Assembly (NCBI GenBank): GCA_027037575.1
Contig: JALVZP010000249.1
Coordinates: forward strand, 1-22,663
DNA: 22,663 nucleotides
Source of the DNA: Desulfobacterales bacterium
GTDB lineage: Bacteria; Desulfobacterota; DSM-4660; Desulfatiglandales; JALVZP01
Direction of reading: 5' to 3'
Shown here in pieces: positions 1 through 7,614 of this stretch. The position numbers and the translations under genes are program-made. Every line of letters begins with the position of its first letter. Within the stretch, counting starts at the first letter, position 1. The notes under the pieces were generated by a model. The model worked only from the letters and a program-made list of their open reading frames with translations. It did not search any database and was not told where the DNA came from.

Positions 1-1463
1 TTGGAGAATATGATGCACTCATTATCAGAAGTGCAACAAAGGTGGATGCAGATATAATATCTGCTGCAAAGAAGCTAAAGGTGATAGGAAGGGCAGGAAT
101 AGGATTGGATAATGTGGACATAAATGCTGCAACCCAAAAAGGTATAGTTGTAATGAATACTCCTGGGGGAAATGCAATAACAACTGCAGAACATACTATA
201 GCCCTAATGATGGCCCTTTCCAGAAACATACCTCAGGCAACTGCATCTCTTAAGGCAGGAAAATGGGAAAAGAAAAAGTTTCAGGGAAGAGAGCTATTTA
301 ATAAGACACTTGGAGTAATAGGATTTGGTCAGATAGGAAAGATAGTGGCTGACAGGGCAAAGGGACTAAAAATGAAGGTTATAGTATATGACCCTTATAT
401 AAAACCAGAGATGATAGAAAAGATGGATATGGAACCAGTCTCATTCGAAGAGCTTTTGAGGAGGGCGGATTACGTAACCATACACACACCCAAGACAAAA
501 GAGACAATAAATATGATAAATAAAAAGACCCTGAGCATGATGAAAAAAGGGGCAATGCTCATAAATTGTGCAAGGGGAGGTATTGTAAATGAGGATGATC
601 TATATGAGGCATTAGTTTCTGGTCATCTGGGAGGGGCTGCATTAGATGTATTCAGTAAAGAACCACCAGGAAAGATACCCCTTATGGAGCTTGATAATTT
701 TATATGCACACCTCACCTTGGTGCGTCCACTGTAGAGGCACAGGAAAAGGTAGCAGTAGAGATAGCAAATCAGGTGATTCTCTATCTCCTCCACGGAACT
801 GTAAAGAATGCAGTAAATGTTCCAAGTATAAGTGCGGAGCTTATGAGTATCTTAAGGCCTTATGTTACACTTATGGAGAAAATGGGACTTATGCAGGCAC
901 AGCTTGCAGAATCTCCTATTGAAGAAGTAAGAATAGAATATGCAGGAACAATTACTGAATATGATCTTTCAGCCCTTACTACCGCGTTCTTAAAAGGATT
1001 ACTCACACCTGTTCTTAAAGATGATGTAAACTTTGTGAATGCACCATTTATAGCAAAGGAAAGGGGAATAAAGGTAGTAGAATCTAAGAGTAGCACATCA
1101 GAAGATTTTACCAATCTTATTACCACTTTTACAAAGACTGTAGATAAAGAAAATATTGTCGCAGGAACCATATTTGGAAAGGACAGGCCAAGGCTTGTCA
1201 GAATAAATGATTTCTACTTAGAAGCGATCCCAGAAGGTCACAATCTGCTTATATACAACTTAGACAAACCTGGTGTTATAGGAATGATAGGAACAATCTT
1301 GGGAAGGAATGGCATAAATATAAACAGGATGCAAGTAGGACAAGAGCCAAGGAAGCAGCAAAATATAATCCTCCTTAGCACAGATAGACCAGTAGATGAT
1401 GCAGTTTTAGAAGAACTACAATCTCAGGAAAATGTATTTTCTGTAAAGAGGATAGAATTATAG
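1..1463 (+). CDS. serA: D-3-phosphoglycerate dehydrogenase, 5' end cut off by the window edge
   Basis: This cytoplasmic enzyme oxidises 3-phosphoglycerate to 3-phosphohydroxypyruvate with NAD+, the first step of serine synthesis. The reading frame is open from the first base (first full codon at 3), so the GTG at 42 is internal. About 486 residues are visible and roughly 40 N-terminal residues are missing compared with the usual long (about 525-residue) form. The catalytic domain shows the Rossmann motif GFGQIG, the substrate/NAD arginine in NCARGGIVNE, the glutamate in DVFSKEPP and the catalytic histidine in TPHLGAST. An intervening (ASB) domain and a C-terminal ACT domain (HNLLIYNLDKPGVIG) follow, the latter usually involved in serine sensing. 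The stop overlaps the Shine-Dalgarno of the next gene. Confidence 0.95.
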   Translation, partial: GEYDALIIRSATKVDADIISAAKKLKVIGRAGIGLDNVDINAATQKGIVVMNTPGGNAITTAEHTIALMMALSRNIPQATASLKAGKWEKKKFQGRELFNKTLGVIGFGQIGKIVADRAKGLKMKVIVYDPYIKPEMIEKMDMEPVSFEELLRRADYVTIHTPKTKETINMINKKTLSMMKKGAMLINCARGGIVNEDDLYEALVSGHLGGAALDVFSKEPPGKIPLMELDNFICTPHLGASTVEAQEKVAVEIANQVILYLLHGTVKNAVNVPSISAELMSILRPYVTLMEKMGLMQAQLAESPIEEVRIEYAGTITEYDLSALTTAFLKGLLTPVLKDDVNFVNAPFIAKERGIKVVESKSSTSEDFTNLITTFTKTVDKENIVAGTIFGKDRPRLVRINDFYLEAIPEGHNLLIYNLDKPGVIGMIGTILGRNGININRMQVGQEPRKQQNIILLSTDRPVDDAVLEELQSQENVFSVKRIEL

Positions 1464-1473
1464 GAGGATTAAT

Positions 1474-1851
1474 ATGGAAGAAATAAAAGGGAAGGGATTT
1501 GTTATAAAAGATAAGAGGTTTTTTGCTACTAAGGGAGAAGAAAAACAGGAAAAAAAGGAAGAGAAAAAAGTTGAAGATAAAAAGCAAGAAAGGAAAGCCC
1601 CACTTCCTGAAGTAAGCTTTAATGGTCTTATATTCAGTCTGAGCTCAACTGCACTCATATACCTGGGAGAAATACCTGATCCTACCACAAAGAAGAAGGT
1701 AAAGGACCTGGAACTTGCAAAACATACAATAGACACTATTGCTATGCTAAAGGAAAAGACAAAAGGAAATCTTAATGAAGAGGAAGAGAAGTTTATAGAA
1801 AGTGTCTTAGTTGATTTAAAATGGAGGTATGTGAAGGCTGCAGGTCTATGA
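1474..1851 (+). CDS. DUF1844 domain protein, function unknown
   Basis: This 125-residue protein of unknown function is predicted to be cytoplasmic. Residues about 1-17 are a short basic head, and 18-41 are a highly charged Lys/Glu linker likely to be disordered. Residues about 46-122 match my memory of the DUF1844 family, with the pattern FSLSSTALIYLGEIPDP, then LELAKHTIDTI and EKTKGNLNEEEEKF. AGGAGG at 1462-1467 lies 6 bases before the ATG and overlaps the serA stop. The gene ends in an ATGA overlap with ispE, which points to translational coupling in a serA-DUF1844-ispE operon. No catalytic residues are apparent, and the family has no established role that I know of. Confidence 0.8.
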   Translation: MEEIKGKGFVIKDKRFFATKGEEKQEKKEEKKVEDKKQERKAPLPEVSFNGLIFSLSSTALIYLGEIPDPTTKKKVKDLELAKHTIDTIAMLKEKTKGNLNEEEEKFIESVLVDLKWRYVKAAGL

Positions 1852-2696
1852 TTTTAAAAGCACCCGCAAAAATAAATCTATTTCTGGAGATCTTAGGAAA
1901 GAGGGAAGATGGATATCATGAGATCCAGTCTATTATGGTTCCTGTAAGCCTCTTTGATGAAATCAAACTAATGGAATCTGAGGATATAAAAGTTGAATGT
2001 AATGATCCTTCTCTTCCTGCAGATGATTCAAATCTGGCATTCAAGGCAGCAGTTTTGTATCTCTCTTATACAGGGATAGAAAGAGGAGTATATATAAAAA
2101 TAAAGAAGAACATACCCATAGCAGCAGGGCTTGGTGGTGGAAGTAGTGATGCAGCAGCTGTTCTAAAAGGTCTAAATAGGATATATAAGAGACTTTCTCA
2201 AAAAGAACTTTTTGAGTTGGCTAAAAAGATAGGGGCGGATGTTCCTTTTTTCCTTTATGAAAGTCCATGTCTGGCAAAGGGAATTGGAGAAATCCTTGAA
2301 CCACTTCCATATATACCTTTTTATCTTGTCCTTATTACACCTGATATTCAGGTATCTACTGCATGGGCATATAGAGAGTATGACAAAATGGTCTTGACAA
2401 AAAGCGAACAAAGTTCTATTAAAAAGCTATGGATGGAAGGGAAATTGGAAGCCCTATTAAAGAATGATTTGGAGATGGTAACAGAAAGGCATTATCCAGT
2501 AATAGGTGATATAAAAAGGCTTCTTCTAGGAAGAGGAGCAAAGGGGGTGCTTATGTCTGGAAGCGGCCCGACTGTTTTTGGAATATTTGATTCTGAGAAA
2601 GAAACAGAAGAGGCAATAAAAGATTTACCAGTAAAAGGGAAGTTCTTTGCAGTATCCTCCCTAAACAGAAATGCTTGGGGTGTCGCCAAGCGGTAA
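1848..2696 (+). CDS. ispE: 4-diphosphocytidyl-2-C-methyl-D-erythritol kinase, 3' end inside tRNA-Gln
   Basis: This GHMP-family kinase phosphorylates CDP-methylerythritol in the non-mevalonate (MEP) isoprenoid pathway. It has 282 residues, normal for the family. Visible motifs are PAKINLFL with Lys9, the glycine-rich ATP loop PIAAGLGGGSSDA (about 90-102), Asp131 in GADVPFF (the proton acceptor by analogy with E. coli Asp141) and the C-terminal GVLMSGSGPTVFGIF. I chose the ATG at 1848, which overlaps the upstream stop as ATGA and gives the canonical MILKAPAKIN start. An in-frame ATG at 1821 would add nine unconserved residues inside the previous gene. Codons 277-282 (WGVAKR) and the TAA lie within the tRNA-Gln gene, so stop codon and tRNA D-loop coincide. 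Confidence 0.94.
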   Translation: MILKAPAKINLFLEILGKREDGYHEIQSIMVPVSLFDEIKLMESEDIKVECNDPSLPADDSNLAFKAAVLYLSYTGIERGVYIKIKKNIPIAAGLGGGSSDAAAVLKGLNRIYKRLSQKELFELAKKIGADVPFFLYESPCLAKGIGEILEPLPYIPFYLVLITPDIQVSTAWAYREYDKMVLTKSEQSSIKKLWMEGKLEALLKNDLEMVTERHYPVIGDIKRLLLGRGAKGVLMSGSGPTVFGIFDSEKETEEAIKDLPVKGKFFAVSSLNRNAWGVAKR

Positions 2697-2747
2697 GGCA
2701 CGGGCCTTTGGAGCCCGCATTCGGGGGTTCGAATCCCTCCACCCCAG
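2676..2747 (+). tRNA. tRNA-Gln (anticodon UUG)
   Basis: The cloverleaf folds completely by eye. The 7-bp acceptor stem is 2676-2682 with 2740-2746 and the discriminator G is at 2747. The D-stem is 2685-2687 with 2697-2699. The anticodon stem is 2701-2705 with 2713-2717, enclosing a loop with TTG at 2708-2710. The variable loop is 5 bases. The T-stem is 2723-2727 with 2735-2739 and a TTCGAAT loop. The 3' CCA is not encoded (the genome reads CCT), so it must be added after transcription. The first 21 bases are also the last codons and stop of ispE, and prs starts 18 bases downstream, so the tRNA is probably excised from a longer mRNA. Confidence 0.97.
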
Positions 2748-2765
2748 CCTTAAGGGTTAACAAAA

Positions 2766-3695
2766 ATGAAACTATTTGGTGGAAGATCTAATCTCGATCT
2801 TACTATACAAGTATGTAGATATCTGGAAATAGAACCAGGGAAGATCCTTTTAAAGAATTTTAGTGATGGAGAAATACAAGTAGAGATTCAGGAAAATATA
2901 AGAGGTGATGATGTCTTCGTCCTTCAATCTACCTGCCCCCCTGTAAATGACAACTTAATGGAACTTCTTATAATGATGGATGCCTTAAAACGGGCATCTG
3001 CAAGGAGTATTACGGCAGTAATTCCATATTTTGGATATGCGAGACAGGATAGAAAGGTAAAACCACGTGTCCCTATTAGTGCAAAGCTGGTAGCAGATCT
3101 TATTACTGTGGCTGGCGCAAATAGAGTCGTTTCAATGGATCTCCATGCAGGTCAGATCCAAGGATATTTTAATATCCCTGTAGATAATATCTTTGCAGCG
3201 CCAGTCCTTCTAAAATATATAAAAAACAATTTTCAGGACAATTTGGTCATTGTCTCTCCAGATGCTGGTGGAGTGGAAAGGGCAAGGGCATTTGCAAAGA
3301 GGTTAAATGCCTCCTTGGCAATAGTAGATAAGAGAAGGGAAGAGGCAAATGTAAGTGAGGTAATGAATGTAATAGGTGATGTAAAGGGGAAGATAGCTAT
3401 TATATTAGATGATATGGTAGATACAGCAGGCACATTGACTCAGGCAGCAGAGGCACTTATAGAAAGAGGTGCAAAAAAGGTATATGGATGTGCAACCCAT
3501 CCTGTTCTTTCAGGACCAGCAATAGAAAGGATAGAGGCATCTCCTATAGAAAAGCTTGTTGTTACCAATACTATTCCATTAAATGAAAAGGCAAAGAATT
3601 GTAAAAAGATAACTGTCTTATCTATTGCAGAACTTTTGGGTGAGACCATAAAAAGGATCTATCATTCTGACTCTGTAAGCACTTTATTTATTTAA
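2766..3695 (+). CDS. prs: Ribose-phosphate pyrophosphokinase
   Basis: The enzyme makes PRPP from ribose 5-phosphate and ATP for nucleotide, histidine and tryptophan synthesis. At 309 residues it is the standard class I length. Diagnostic segments are the N-terminal KLFGGRSN, FSDGEIQVEI, the STCPPVNDNLMELL stretch, the catalytic flexible loop YFGYARQDRK (88-97), the metal/ATP site DLHAGQIQGYF (125-135) and the PRPP-binding loop IILDDMVDTAGT (212-223). AAGGG at 2752-2756 lies 9 bases before the ATG, in the short spacer after tRNA-Gln. The gene sits between tRNA-Gln and rplY. The final residues (about 300-309) extend past the conserved core without a recognisable motif. Confidence 0.97.
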   Translation: MKLFGGRSNLDLTIQVCRYLEIEPGKILLKNFSDGEIQVEIQENIRGDDVFVLQSTCPPVNDNLMELLIMMDALKRASARSITAVIPYFGYARQDRKVKPRVPISAKLVADLITVAGANRVVSMDLHAGQIQGYFNIPVDNIFAAPVLLKYIKNNFQDNLVIVSPDAGGVERARAFAKRLNASLAIVDKRREEANVSEVMNVIGDVKGKIAIILDDMVDTAGTLTQAAEALIERGAKKVYGCATHPVLSGPAIERIEASPIEKLVVTNTIPLNEKAKNCKKITVLSIAELLGETIKRIYHSDSVSTLFI

Positions 3696-3699
3696 TTAT

Positions 3700-3704
3700 G
3701 GAGG
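3700..3704 (+). promoter_or_regulatory. Ribosome binding site that fixes the rplY start
   Basis: GGAGG lies 5 bases before the ATG at 3710. The in-frame ATG at 3698 overlaps this site and cannot use it, so the downstream ATG is preferred. Confidence 0.75.
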
Positions 3705-3709
3705 AAATT

Positions 3710-4336
3710 ATGAAAGAAAGAACTATAGAGGCTTGGGTAAGAACCGAAAAGGGGAAAGGGGCTTCAAGAAGACTCAGAAGGGAAAACAAGGTGCCTGCTA
3801 TACTATATGGCCCGCATATAGAACCACTTATGTTAACTGTAAAAAGAAGTGATATAGAGAAGATTATGAAAAGTGCAGAAAGGGAGTCTTCTATCTTATT
3901 TGATATGATACTTCATTCTAATGGAGATAAAGTAAATAAGAAGGTCATGTTTAAGGAAATTCAAATAGATCCTATAAAAGATATACCCCTTCATGTAGAT
4001 TTTTATGAAGTTGCAATGGACAAAGAGATTACTGTAGAGCTTCCTATAAGACTGGTAGGAACACCTATTGGGACCGAGAAAGGAGGGATATTAGAACATC
4101 TTATAAGAGAGATTACCGTATCCTGCCTTCCTGATAAATTGATAGATCTCTTAGAAGTTGATGTTTCTAAATTAGATATAGGAGATGCTATTCATATAAA
4201 AGATATTTCCTTCCCTGAAGGTATAAAACCAGAAGATGACCCTGACACTGCTATTGCTGTCGTAGTTGCACCTGAGGCAGAAGAAGAGGAAAAAGAAGAA
4301 GTAAGTGAAGAAGAATCAACAGCCCAAGAGGCTTAA
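3710..4336 (+). CDS. rplY: 50S ribosomal protein L25, long (Ctc/TL5) form
   Basis: L25 binds 5S rRNA in the large subunit. The 208-residue product is the two-domain Ctc form. An N-terminal 5S-binding beta domain (about 1-95, with GKGASRRLRRENKVPAILYG and HVDFYEV) is followed by a C-terminal beta domain (about 100-188, starting KEITVELPIRLVG). The tail (about 189-203) is rich in glutamate, common in this form. The start at ATG 3710 is set by GGAGG five bases upstream. The gene follows prs by 14 bases and precedes pth, the usual arrangement of prs-rplY-pth. Confidence 0.95.
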   Translation: MKERTIEAWVRTEKGKGASRRLRRENKVPAILYGPHIEPLMLTVKRSDIEKIMKSAERESSILFDMILHSNGDKVNKKVMFKEIQIDPIKDIPLHVDFYEVAMDKEITVELPIRLVGTPIGTEKGGILEHLIREITVSCLPDKLIDLLEVDVSKLDIGDAIHIKDISFPEGIKPEDDPDTAIAVVVAPEAEEEEKEEVSEEESTAQEA

Positions 4337-4364
4337 TATAGGACTTCTGGAAAAAAGGGGGTGA

Positions 4365-4370
4365 GAGGAG
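4365..4370 (+). promoter_or_regulatory. Ribosome binding site that fixes the pth start
   Basis: GAGGAG lies 5 bases before the GTG at 4376. The earlier in-frame GTG at 4361 has a G-rich run directly against it and would add five unconserved residues, so 4376 is preferred. Confidence 0.6.
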
Positions 4371-4375
4371 AAAGA

Positions 4376-4960
4376 GTGTATCTTATTGTGGGTCTGGGAA
4401 ATCCTGGCTTTGAATACAGGAAAACCAGACATAATGTGGGGTTTATGGTAATAGAAAGATGGGCCTTTAATCTGAGGATCGCCTTGAAGGAAGAAGGGTT
4501 AGCAAAATATAGTTTGGTTCAATTTGAGGATAATAGAAATGTCATTCTTATGTGTCCACTAACCTATATGAATCTGAGTGGAAAGGCTGTTAAGGCATAT
4601 AAAGCGTGCTATGGAGTCCGGGCGCAAAATATCTTGGTGATTCATGATGATCTGGATCTACCACTTGGAAGGGTAAGAATCTCTAGAAATGGTGGTTCAG
4701 GAGGCCATAAAGGTATTTCTTCCATTATTGAAGCATTAGGAACTAAAGACTTTCCAAGACTTAGGATTGGTATTGGAAGACCTCGTTTTGGAGAAGATGT
4801 AGTAGACTATGTACTTTCTCCATTCTATGAAGATGAGTGGGAGGTAGTAGAGAAAGTGCTGGATATTGCAATTGAGGGATGTGAACTTTTCATCTCAAAG
4901 GGGATCGATTTTGCGATGAATAAGGTAAATTCCAAAAATCTGGCCAAAGGAGGAAGGTAA
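4376..4960 (+). CDS. pth: Peptidyl-tRNA hydrolase
   Basis: Pth cleaves the ester bond of peptidyl-tRNAs that drop off ribosomes and recycles the tRNA. From GTG 4376 the product is 194 residues and begins MYLIVGLGNPG, the family's usual opening. Asn9 (GLGNPG), catalytic His19 (TRHNVGF), Met65 (LTYMNLSG) and Asp91 (HDDLDLP) are present. The position matching E. coli Asn114 is Lys112 (GGHKGISS), a substitution at a substrate-contacting residue. A later start than GTG 4361 is chosen because GAGGAG (4365-4370) is well spaced for it. The 3' end carries the AGGAGG used by hppA one base downstream, so the two are probably co-translated. Confidence 0.93.
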   Translation: MYLIVGLGNPGFEYRKTRHNVGFMVIERWAFNLRIALKEEGLAKYSLVQFEDNRNVILMCPLTYMNLSGKAVKAYKACYGVRAQNILVIHDDLDLPLGRVRISRNGGSGGHKGISSIIEALGTKDFPRLRIGIGRPRFGEDVVDYVLSPFYEDEWEVVEKVLDIAIEGCELFISKGIDFAMNKVNSKNLAKGGR

Positions 4961-4961
4961 A

Positions 4962-7037
4962 ATGGAAAAGTTTACTGTATTTGCTCCATTTTTTGGCTTA
5001 TTAAGTCTTTTGATTGCCTATCTGATCTACATGTATGTAAAAAGGCAACCAAATGGAAATGAAGTAATGCAAGAGCTTGAAGAGATGATTCATACTGGTG
5101 CAATGACCTTTCTAAAGAGAGAATATACTGCACTTTTATTCTTTATTGCCGCAGTATTTATCCTTTTGGGTCTATTGCTCCATGAGTGGAGAACATCTGT
5201 TGCCTTCGTAACTGGTGCATTCTGTTCTATGGCAGCAGGATTTTCTGGAATGACTGCTGCTACAAGAGGAAATTCCAGGACTGCAGAAGCAGCAAATAAG
5301 TATGGACAGGCAGAGGCACTTAATGTTTCCTATTTCTCTGGTGCTGTTATGGGACTTGCTGTTGCAGGACTGGCAGTATTAGGACTTGGTTTCTGGTTTT
5401 ACATATATGGAAAGAGTCCTGAAACAGCAAAATATATAAATGGTTTTGCAATGGGTGCAAGCTCTATTGCACTCTTTGCTCGTGTTGCTGGAGGGATATA
5501 TACAAAAGCAGCAGATGTAGGAGCAGACCTTGTTGGAAAGGTAGAAGCAGGTATTCCTGAGGATGATCCAAGAAATCCTGGTGTTATTGCAGACAATGTA
5601 GGAGACAATGTGGGTGACATTGCAGGGATGGGAGCAGATATATTTGAGTCATTTGTTGGTTCAGTAGTTGCTACTATAGCAATTGGTGCAACACTACCAA
5701 TAAATACACCTGAGGCCCTTTCTGCATTCATTCAGAAATATCCGGTTCTAAAAGGTCTTACTGCTACTGCAATAAAGCTAAAGTTCATGTCCTTTCCAAT
5801 ACTTGTTGTTATGGCAGGAATTATAAGTGCTATTGTTGGTGTATTTTCCATAAAGCTCTTTTTAAGGAGCAATCCAGCAGCGGCACTTAGAAATACCACA
5901 TTTATTGCAGCAGGTCTCTTTACAATCCTTACTATATATCTTGTAAAGGCAACAGCAATGCCATGGGGAACATTCTGGGCAATATTTTCAGGACTTCTTT
6001 GTGGAATTGCAATAGGACTTCTGGCAGAATACTATACCTCAGGGCCTCCAATTAGGGAGATTGCTGAACAGACACAGACAGGACCTGCTACTACTATAAT
6101 TGCCGGTTTGGCAGTCGGAATGGAATCTACCTATCTCCCCGTTCTTGGTATCTGCTTGGCAACTTTTATTGCATATAAGGCAGCAGGAGTATATGGTGTT
6201 GGTCTTTCTGCAGTTGGTATGCTTGCCACAGTAGGTGCAACAATGACTGTTGATGCTTATGGACCAATTGCAGATAATGCAGGTGGAATCTCTGAGATGG
6301 CTGGTCTTGGACCTGAGACAAGGAGAATTACAGATACCTTGGATGCACTTGGAAACACAACGGCTGCTATAGGAAAAGGATTTGCTATTGGATCCGCAGC
6401 CCTAACTGCATTGGCTCTATTTGTTGCATATTCACAGGCAGCAGGACTTAAGGTCATTGATATAAAAGATCCAATGGTTGTAATCGGAGTCCTGATTGGT
6501 GGAATTGTTCCAATGCTTTGTGCTGCTTTGACAATGAAATCTGTTGGTAAGGCAGCATTTGAGATGGTAGAGGAGATTAGGCGTCAGTTCAGGGAGATCC
6601 CAGGGCTTTTAGAAGGAAAGGAAGGAGCAAAACCACAGCCAGAAAAATGTGTAGATATTGCTGCACGTGCTGCTCTTAGAGAAATGATTGCTCCAGGACT
6701 TGTTGCAGTTCTTACTCCTGTCGTTGTAGGATTTTTACTCGGAAAACATGCATTGGCTGGAACACTCTTGGGTGCAACCACAATGGGTGTTTTCTTGGCA
6801 CTATTTATGGCAAATGGCGGTGGTGCATGGGATAATGCAAAGAAGTGGATTGAGGCAGGAAACTTAGGTGGAAAAGGTTCTGATAATCATAAGGCAGCAG
6901 TTGTTGGTGATACAGTAGGTGATCCATTTAAGGATACCTCTGGTCCTGCAATGAATATCCTGATCAAGCTGATGAGTGTTGTATCTTTGGTTATTGCACC
7001 AGCTTTACCCCATGTGGGTCTCCTTCTGAGACTATAA
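4962..7037 (+). CDS. hppA: Membrane-bound ion-pumping pyrophosphatase, predicted K+-dependent
   Basis: This integral membrane enzyme couples hydrolysis of cytoplasmic PPi to export of H+ or Na+. At 691 residues with many hydrophobic segments it fits the 16-helix family. The PPi/Mg2+ site is explicit: GGIYTKAADVGADLVGKVEAG (178-198), DNVGDNVGDIAGMGADIFES (211-230) and the C-terminal GDTVGDPFKDTSGPA. The subtype determinant reads GNTTAAIGKG (464-473), with Ala468 and Gly471 where K+-independent enzymes have Lys and Thr. This predicts a K+-requiring enzyme. I cannot decide between H+ and Na+ pumping. AGGAGG at 4948-4953 precedes the ATG by 8 bases and lies inside pth. A strong hairpin follows the stop. 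Confidence 0.95.
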   Translation: MEKFTVFAPFFGLLSLLIAYLIYMYVKRQPNGNEVMQELEEMIHTGAMTFLKREYTALLFFIAAVFILLGLLLHEWRTSVAFVTGAFCSMAAGFSGMTAATRGNSRTAEAANKYGQAEALNVSYFSGAVMGLAVAGLAVLGLGFWFYIYGKSPETAKYINGFAMGASSIALFARVAGGIYTKAADVGADLVGKVEAGIPEDDPRNPGVIADNVGDNVGDIAGMGADIFESFVGSVVATIAIGATLPINTPEALSAFIQKYPVLKGLTATAIKLKFMSFPILVVMAGIISAIVGVFSIKLFLRSNPAAALRNTTFIAAGLFTILTIYLVKATAMPWGTFWAIFSGLLCGIAIGLLAEYYTSGPPIREIAEQTQTGPATTIIAGLAVGMESTYLPVLGICLATFIAYKAAGVYGVGLSAVGMLATVGATMTVDAYGPIADNAGGISEMAGLGPETRRITDTLDALGNTTAAIGKGFAIGSAALTALALFVAYSQAAGLKVIDIKDPMVVIGVLIGGIVPMLCAALTMKSVGKAAFEMVEEIRRQFREIPGLLEGKEGAKPQPEKCVDIAARAALREMIAPGLVAVLTPVVVGFLLGKHALAGTLLGATTMGVFLALFMANGGGAWDNAKKWIEAGNLGGKGSDNHKAAVVGDTVGDPFKDTSGPAMNILIKLMSVVSLVIAPALPHVGLLLRL

Positions 7038-7044
7038 TATTTCT

Positions 7045-7068
7045 GATCTGCCCCTTTTGGGGCAGATC
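7045..7068 (+). other. Strong perfect hairpin between hppA and carD, without a U tract
   Basis: GATCTGCCCC (7045-7054) and GGGGCAGATC (7059-7068) are perfect inverted repeats around a TTTT loop, extendable by one T-A pair. On the plus strand the stem is followed by A residues rather than T residues, and on the minus strand no T tract follows either. It is therefore not a canonical intrinsic terminator in either direction. It lies just upstream of the carD ribosome binding site, so it could act in 3'-end protection of hppA mRNA, in RNA processing, or in limiting carD expression. Confidence 0.7.
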
Positions 7069-7094
7069 AAAAAACAAGGGAGGGGATGGTTCTG

Positions 7095-7595
7095 ATGTTT
7101 AAAGTAGGTGATTTAGCTGTTTATCCAGCGCATGGGGTAGGAATTATTGAAAGGATAGAAACTAAGAAGATATCAGGTTGTGATCAAAGCTTTTATGTAA
7201 TGAGAATACTCGACAGCGATATGATAGTTATGATTCCTACTGACAATGCAAAAAATGTGGGATTAAGGGACATAATTTCAGAAAATGAGGTTCCAAAGAT
7301 TTATTCCATTCTACGAAAAAAAAATAATAATGACGTAAAAAAGCTTGGAAAAAAGACATGGAATAGAAGATATAGAGAGCATATGGAGAAGATAAAAACA
7401 GGTTCTATATATGATGTTGCGGAGGTTTATAGAGATCTTACTATTCTTGGAAGAGAGAAAGAACTTTCCTTTGGGGAGAAGAAGCTTTTAAATACTGCTA
7501 AGTCTTTGTTAATAAAAGAAATTTCCCTTGCTAAAAAAGTAGATGAAGAAGAAGTCTTAAAAGACTTGGAAAAGATAGTATCCTCAGAAGAATAA
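7095..7595 (+). CDS. CarD/CdnL-type RNA polymerase-binding transcription regulator
   Basis: CarD/CdnL proteins bind the RNA polymerase beta subunit and stabilise open promoter complexes, often at rRNA promoters. From ATG 7095 the 166-residue product starts MFKVGDLAVYPAHGVGIIERI, the typical Tudor-like RNA polymerase interaction domain (about 1-65). A helical C-terminal DNA-contacting domain follows, with TWNRRYREHMEKIKTGS and VAEVYRDL. Trp89 matches the tryptophan that wedges at the -10 upstream edge in characterised CarD. The in-frame ATG at 7086 is only 2 bases from GGAGG (7079-7083); ATG 7095 is 11 bases away and matches the family start, so I prefer it. The gene lies downstream of a stable hairpin and just before the pseudouridine synthase gene. 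Confidence 0.9.
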   Translation: MFKVGDLAVYPAHGVGIIERIETKKISGCDQSFYVMRILDSDMIVMIPTDNAKNVGLRDIISENEVPKIYSILRKKNNNDVKKLGKKTWNRRYREHMEKIKTGSIYDVAEVYRDLTILGREKELSFGEKKLLNTAKSLLIKEISLAKKVDEEEVLKDLEKIVSSEE

Positions 7596-7614
7596 AAAAA
7601 GCATATCTAATTAC

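Noticed and set aside
2676..2747. tRNA-Gln as an integration site for a mobile element
   Set aside because: No integrase, direct repeat of the tRNA 3' end or foreign-looking genes are present; prs follows 18 bases downstream.
7045..7068. Hairpin after hppA as an intrinsic terminator
   Set aside because: No T tract follows the stem on either strand; the plus strand continues with A residues.
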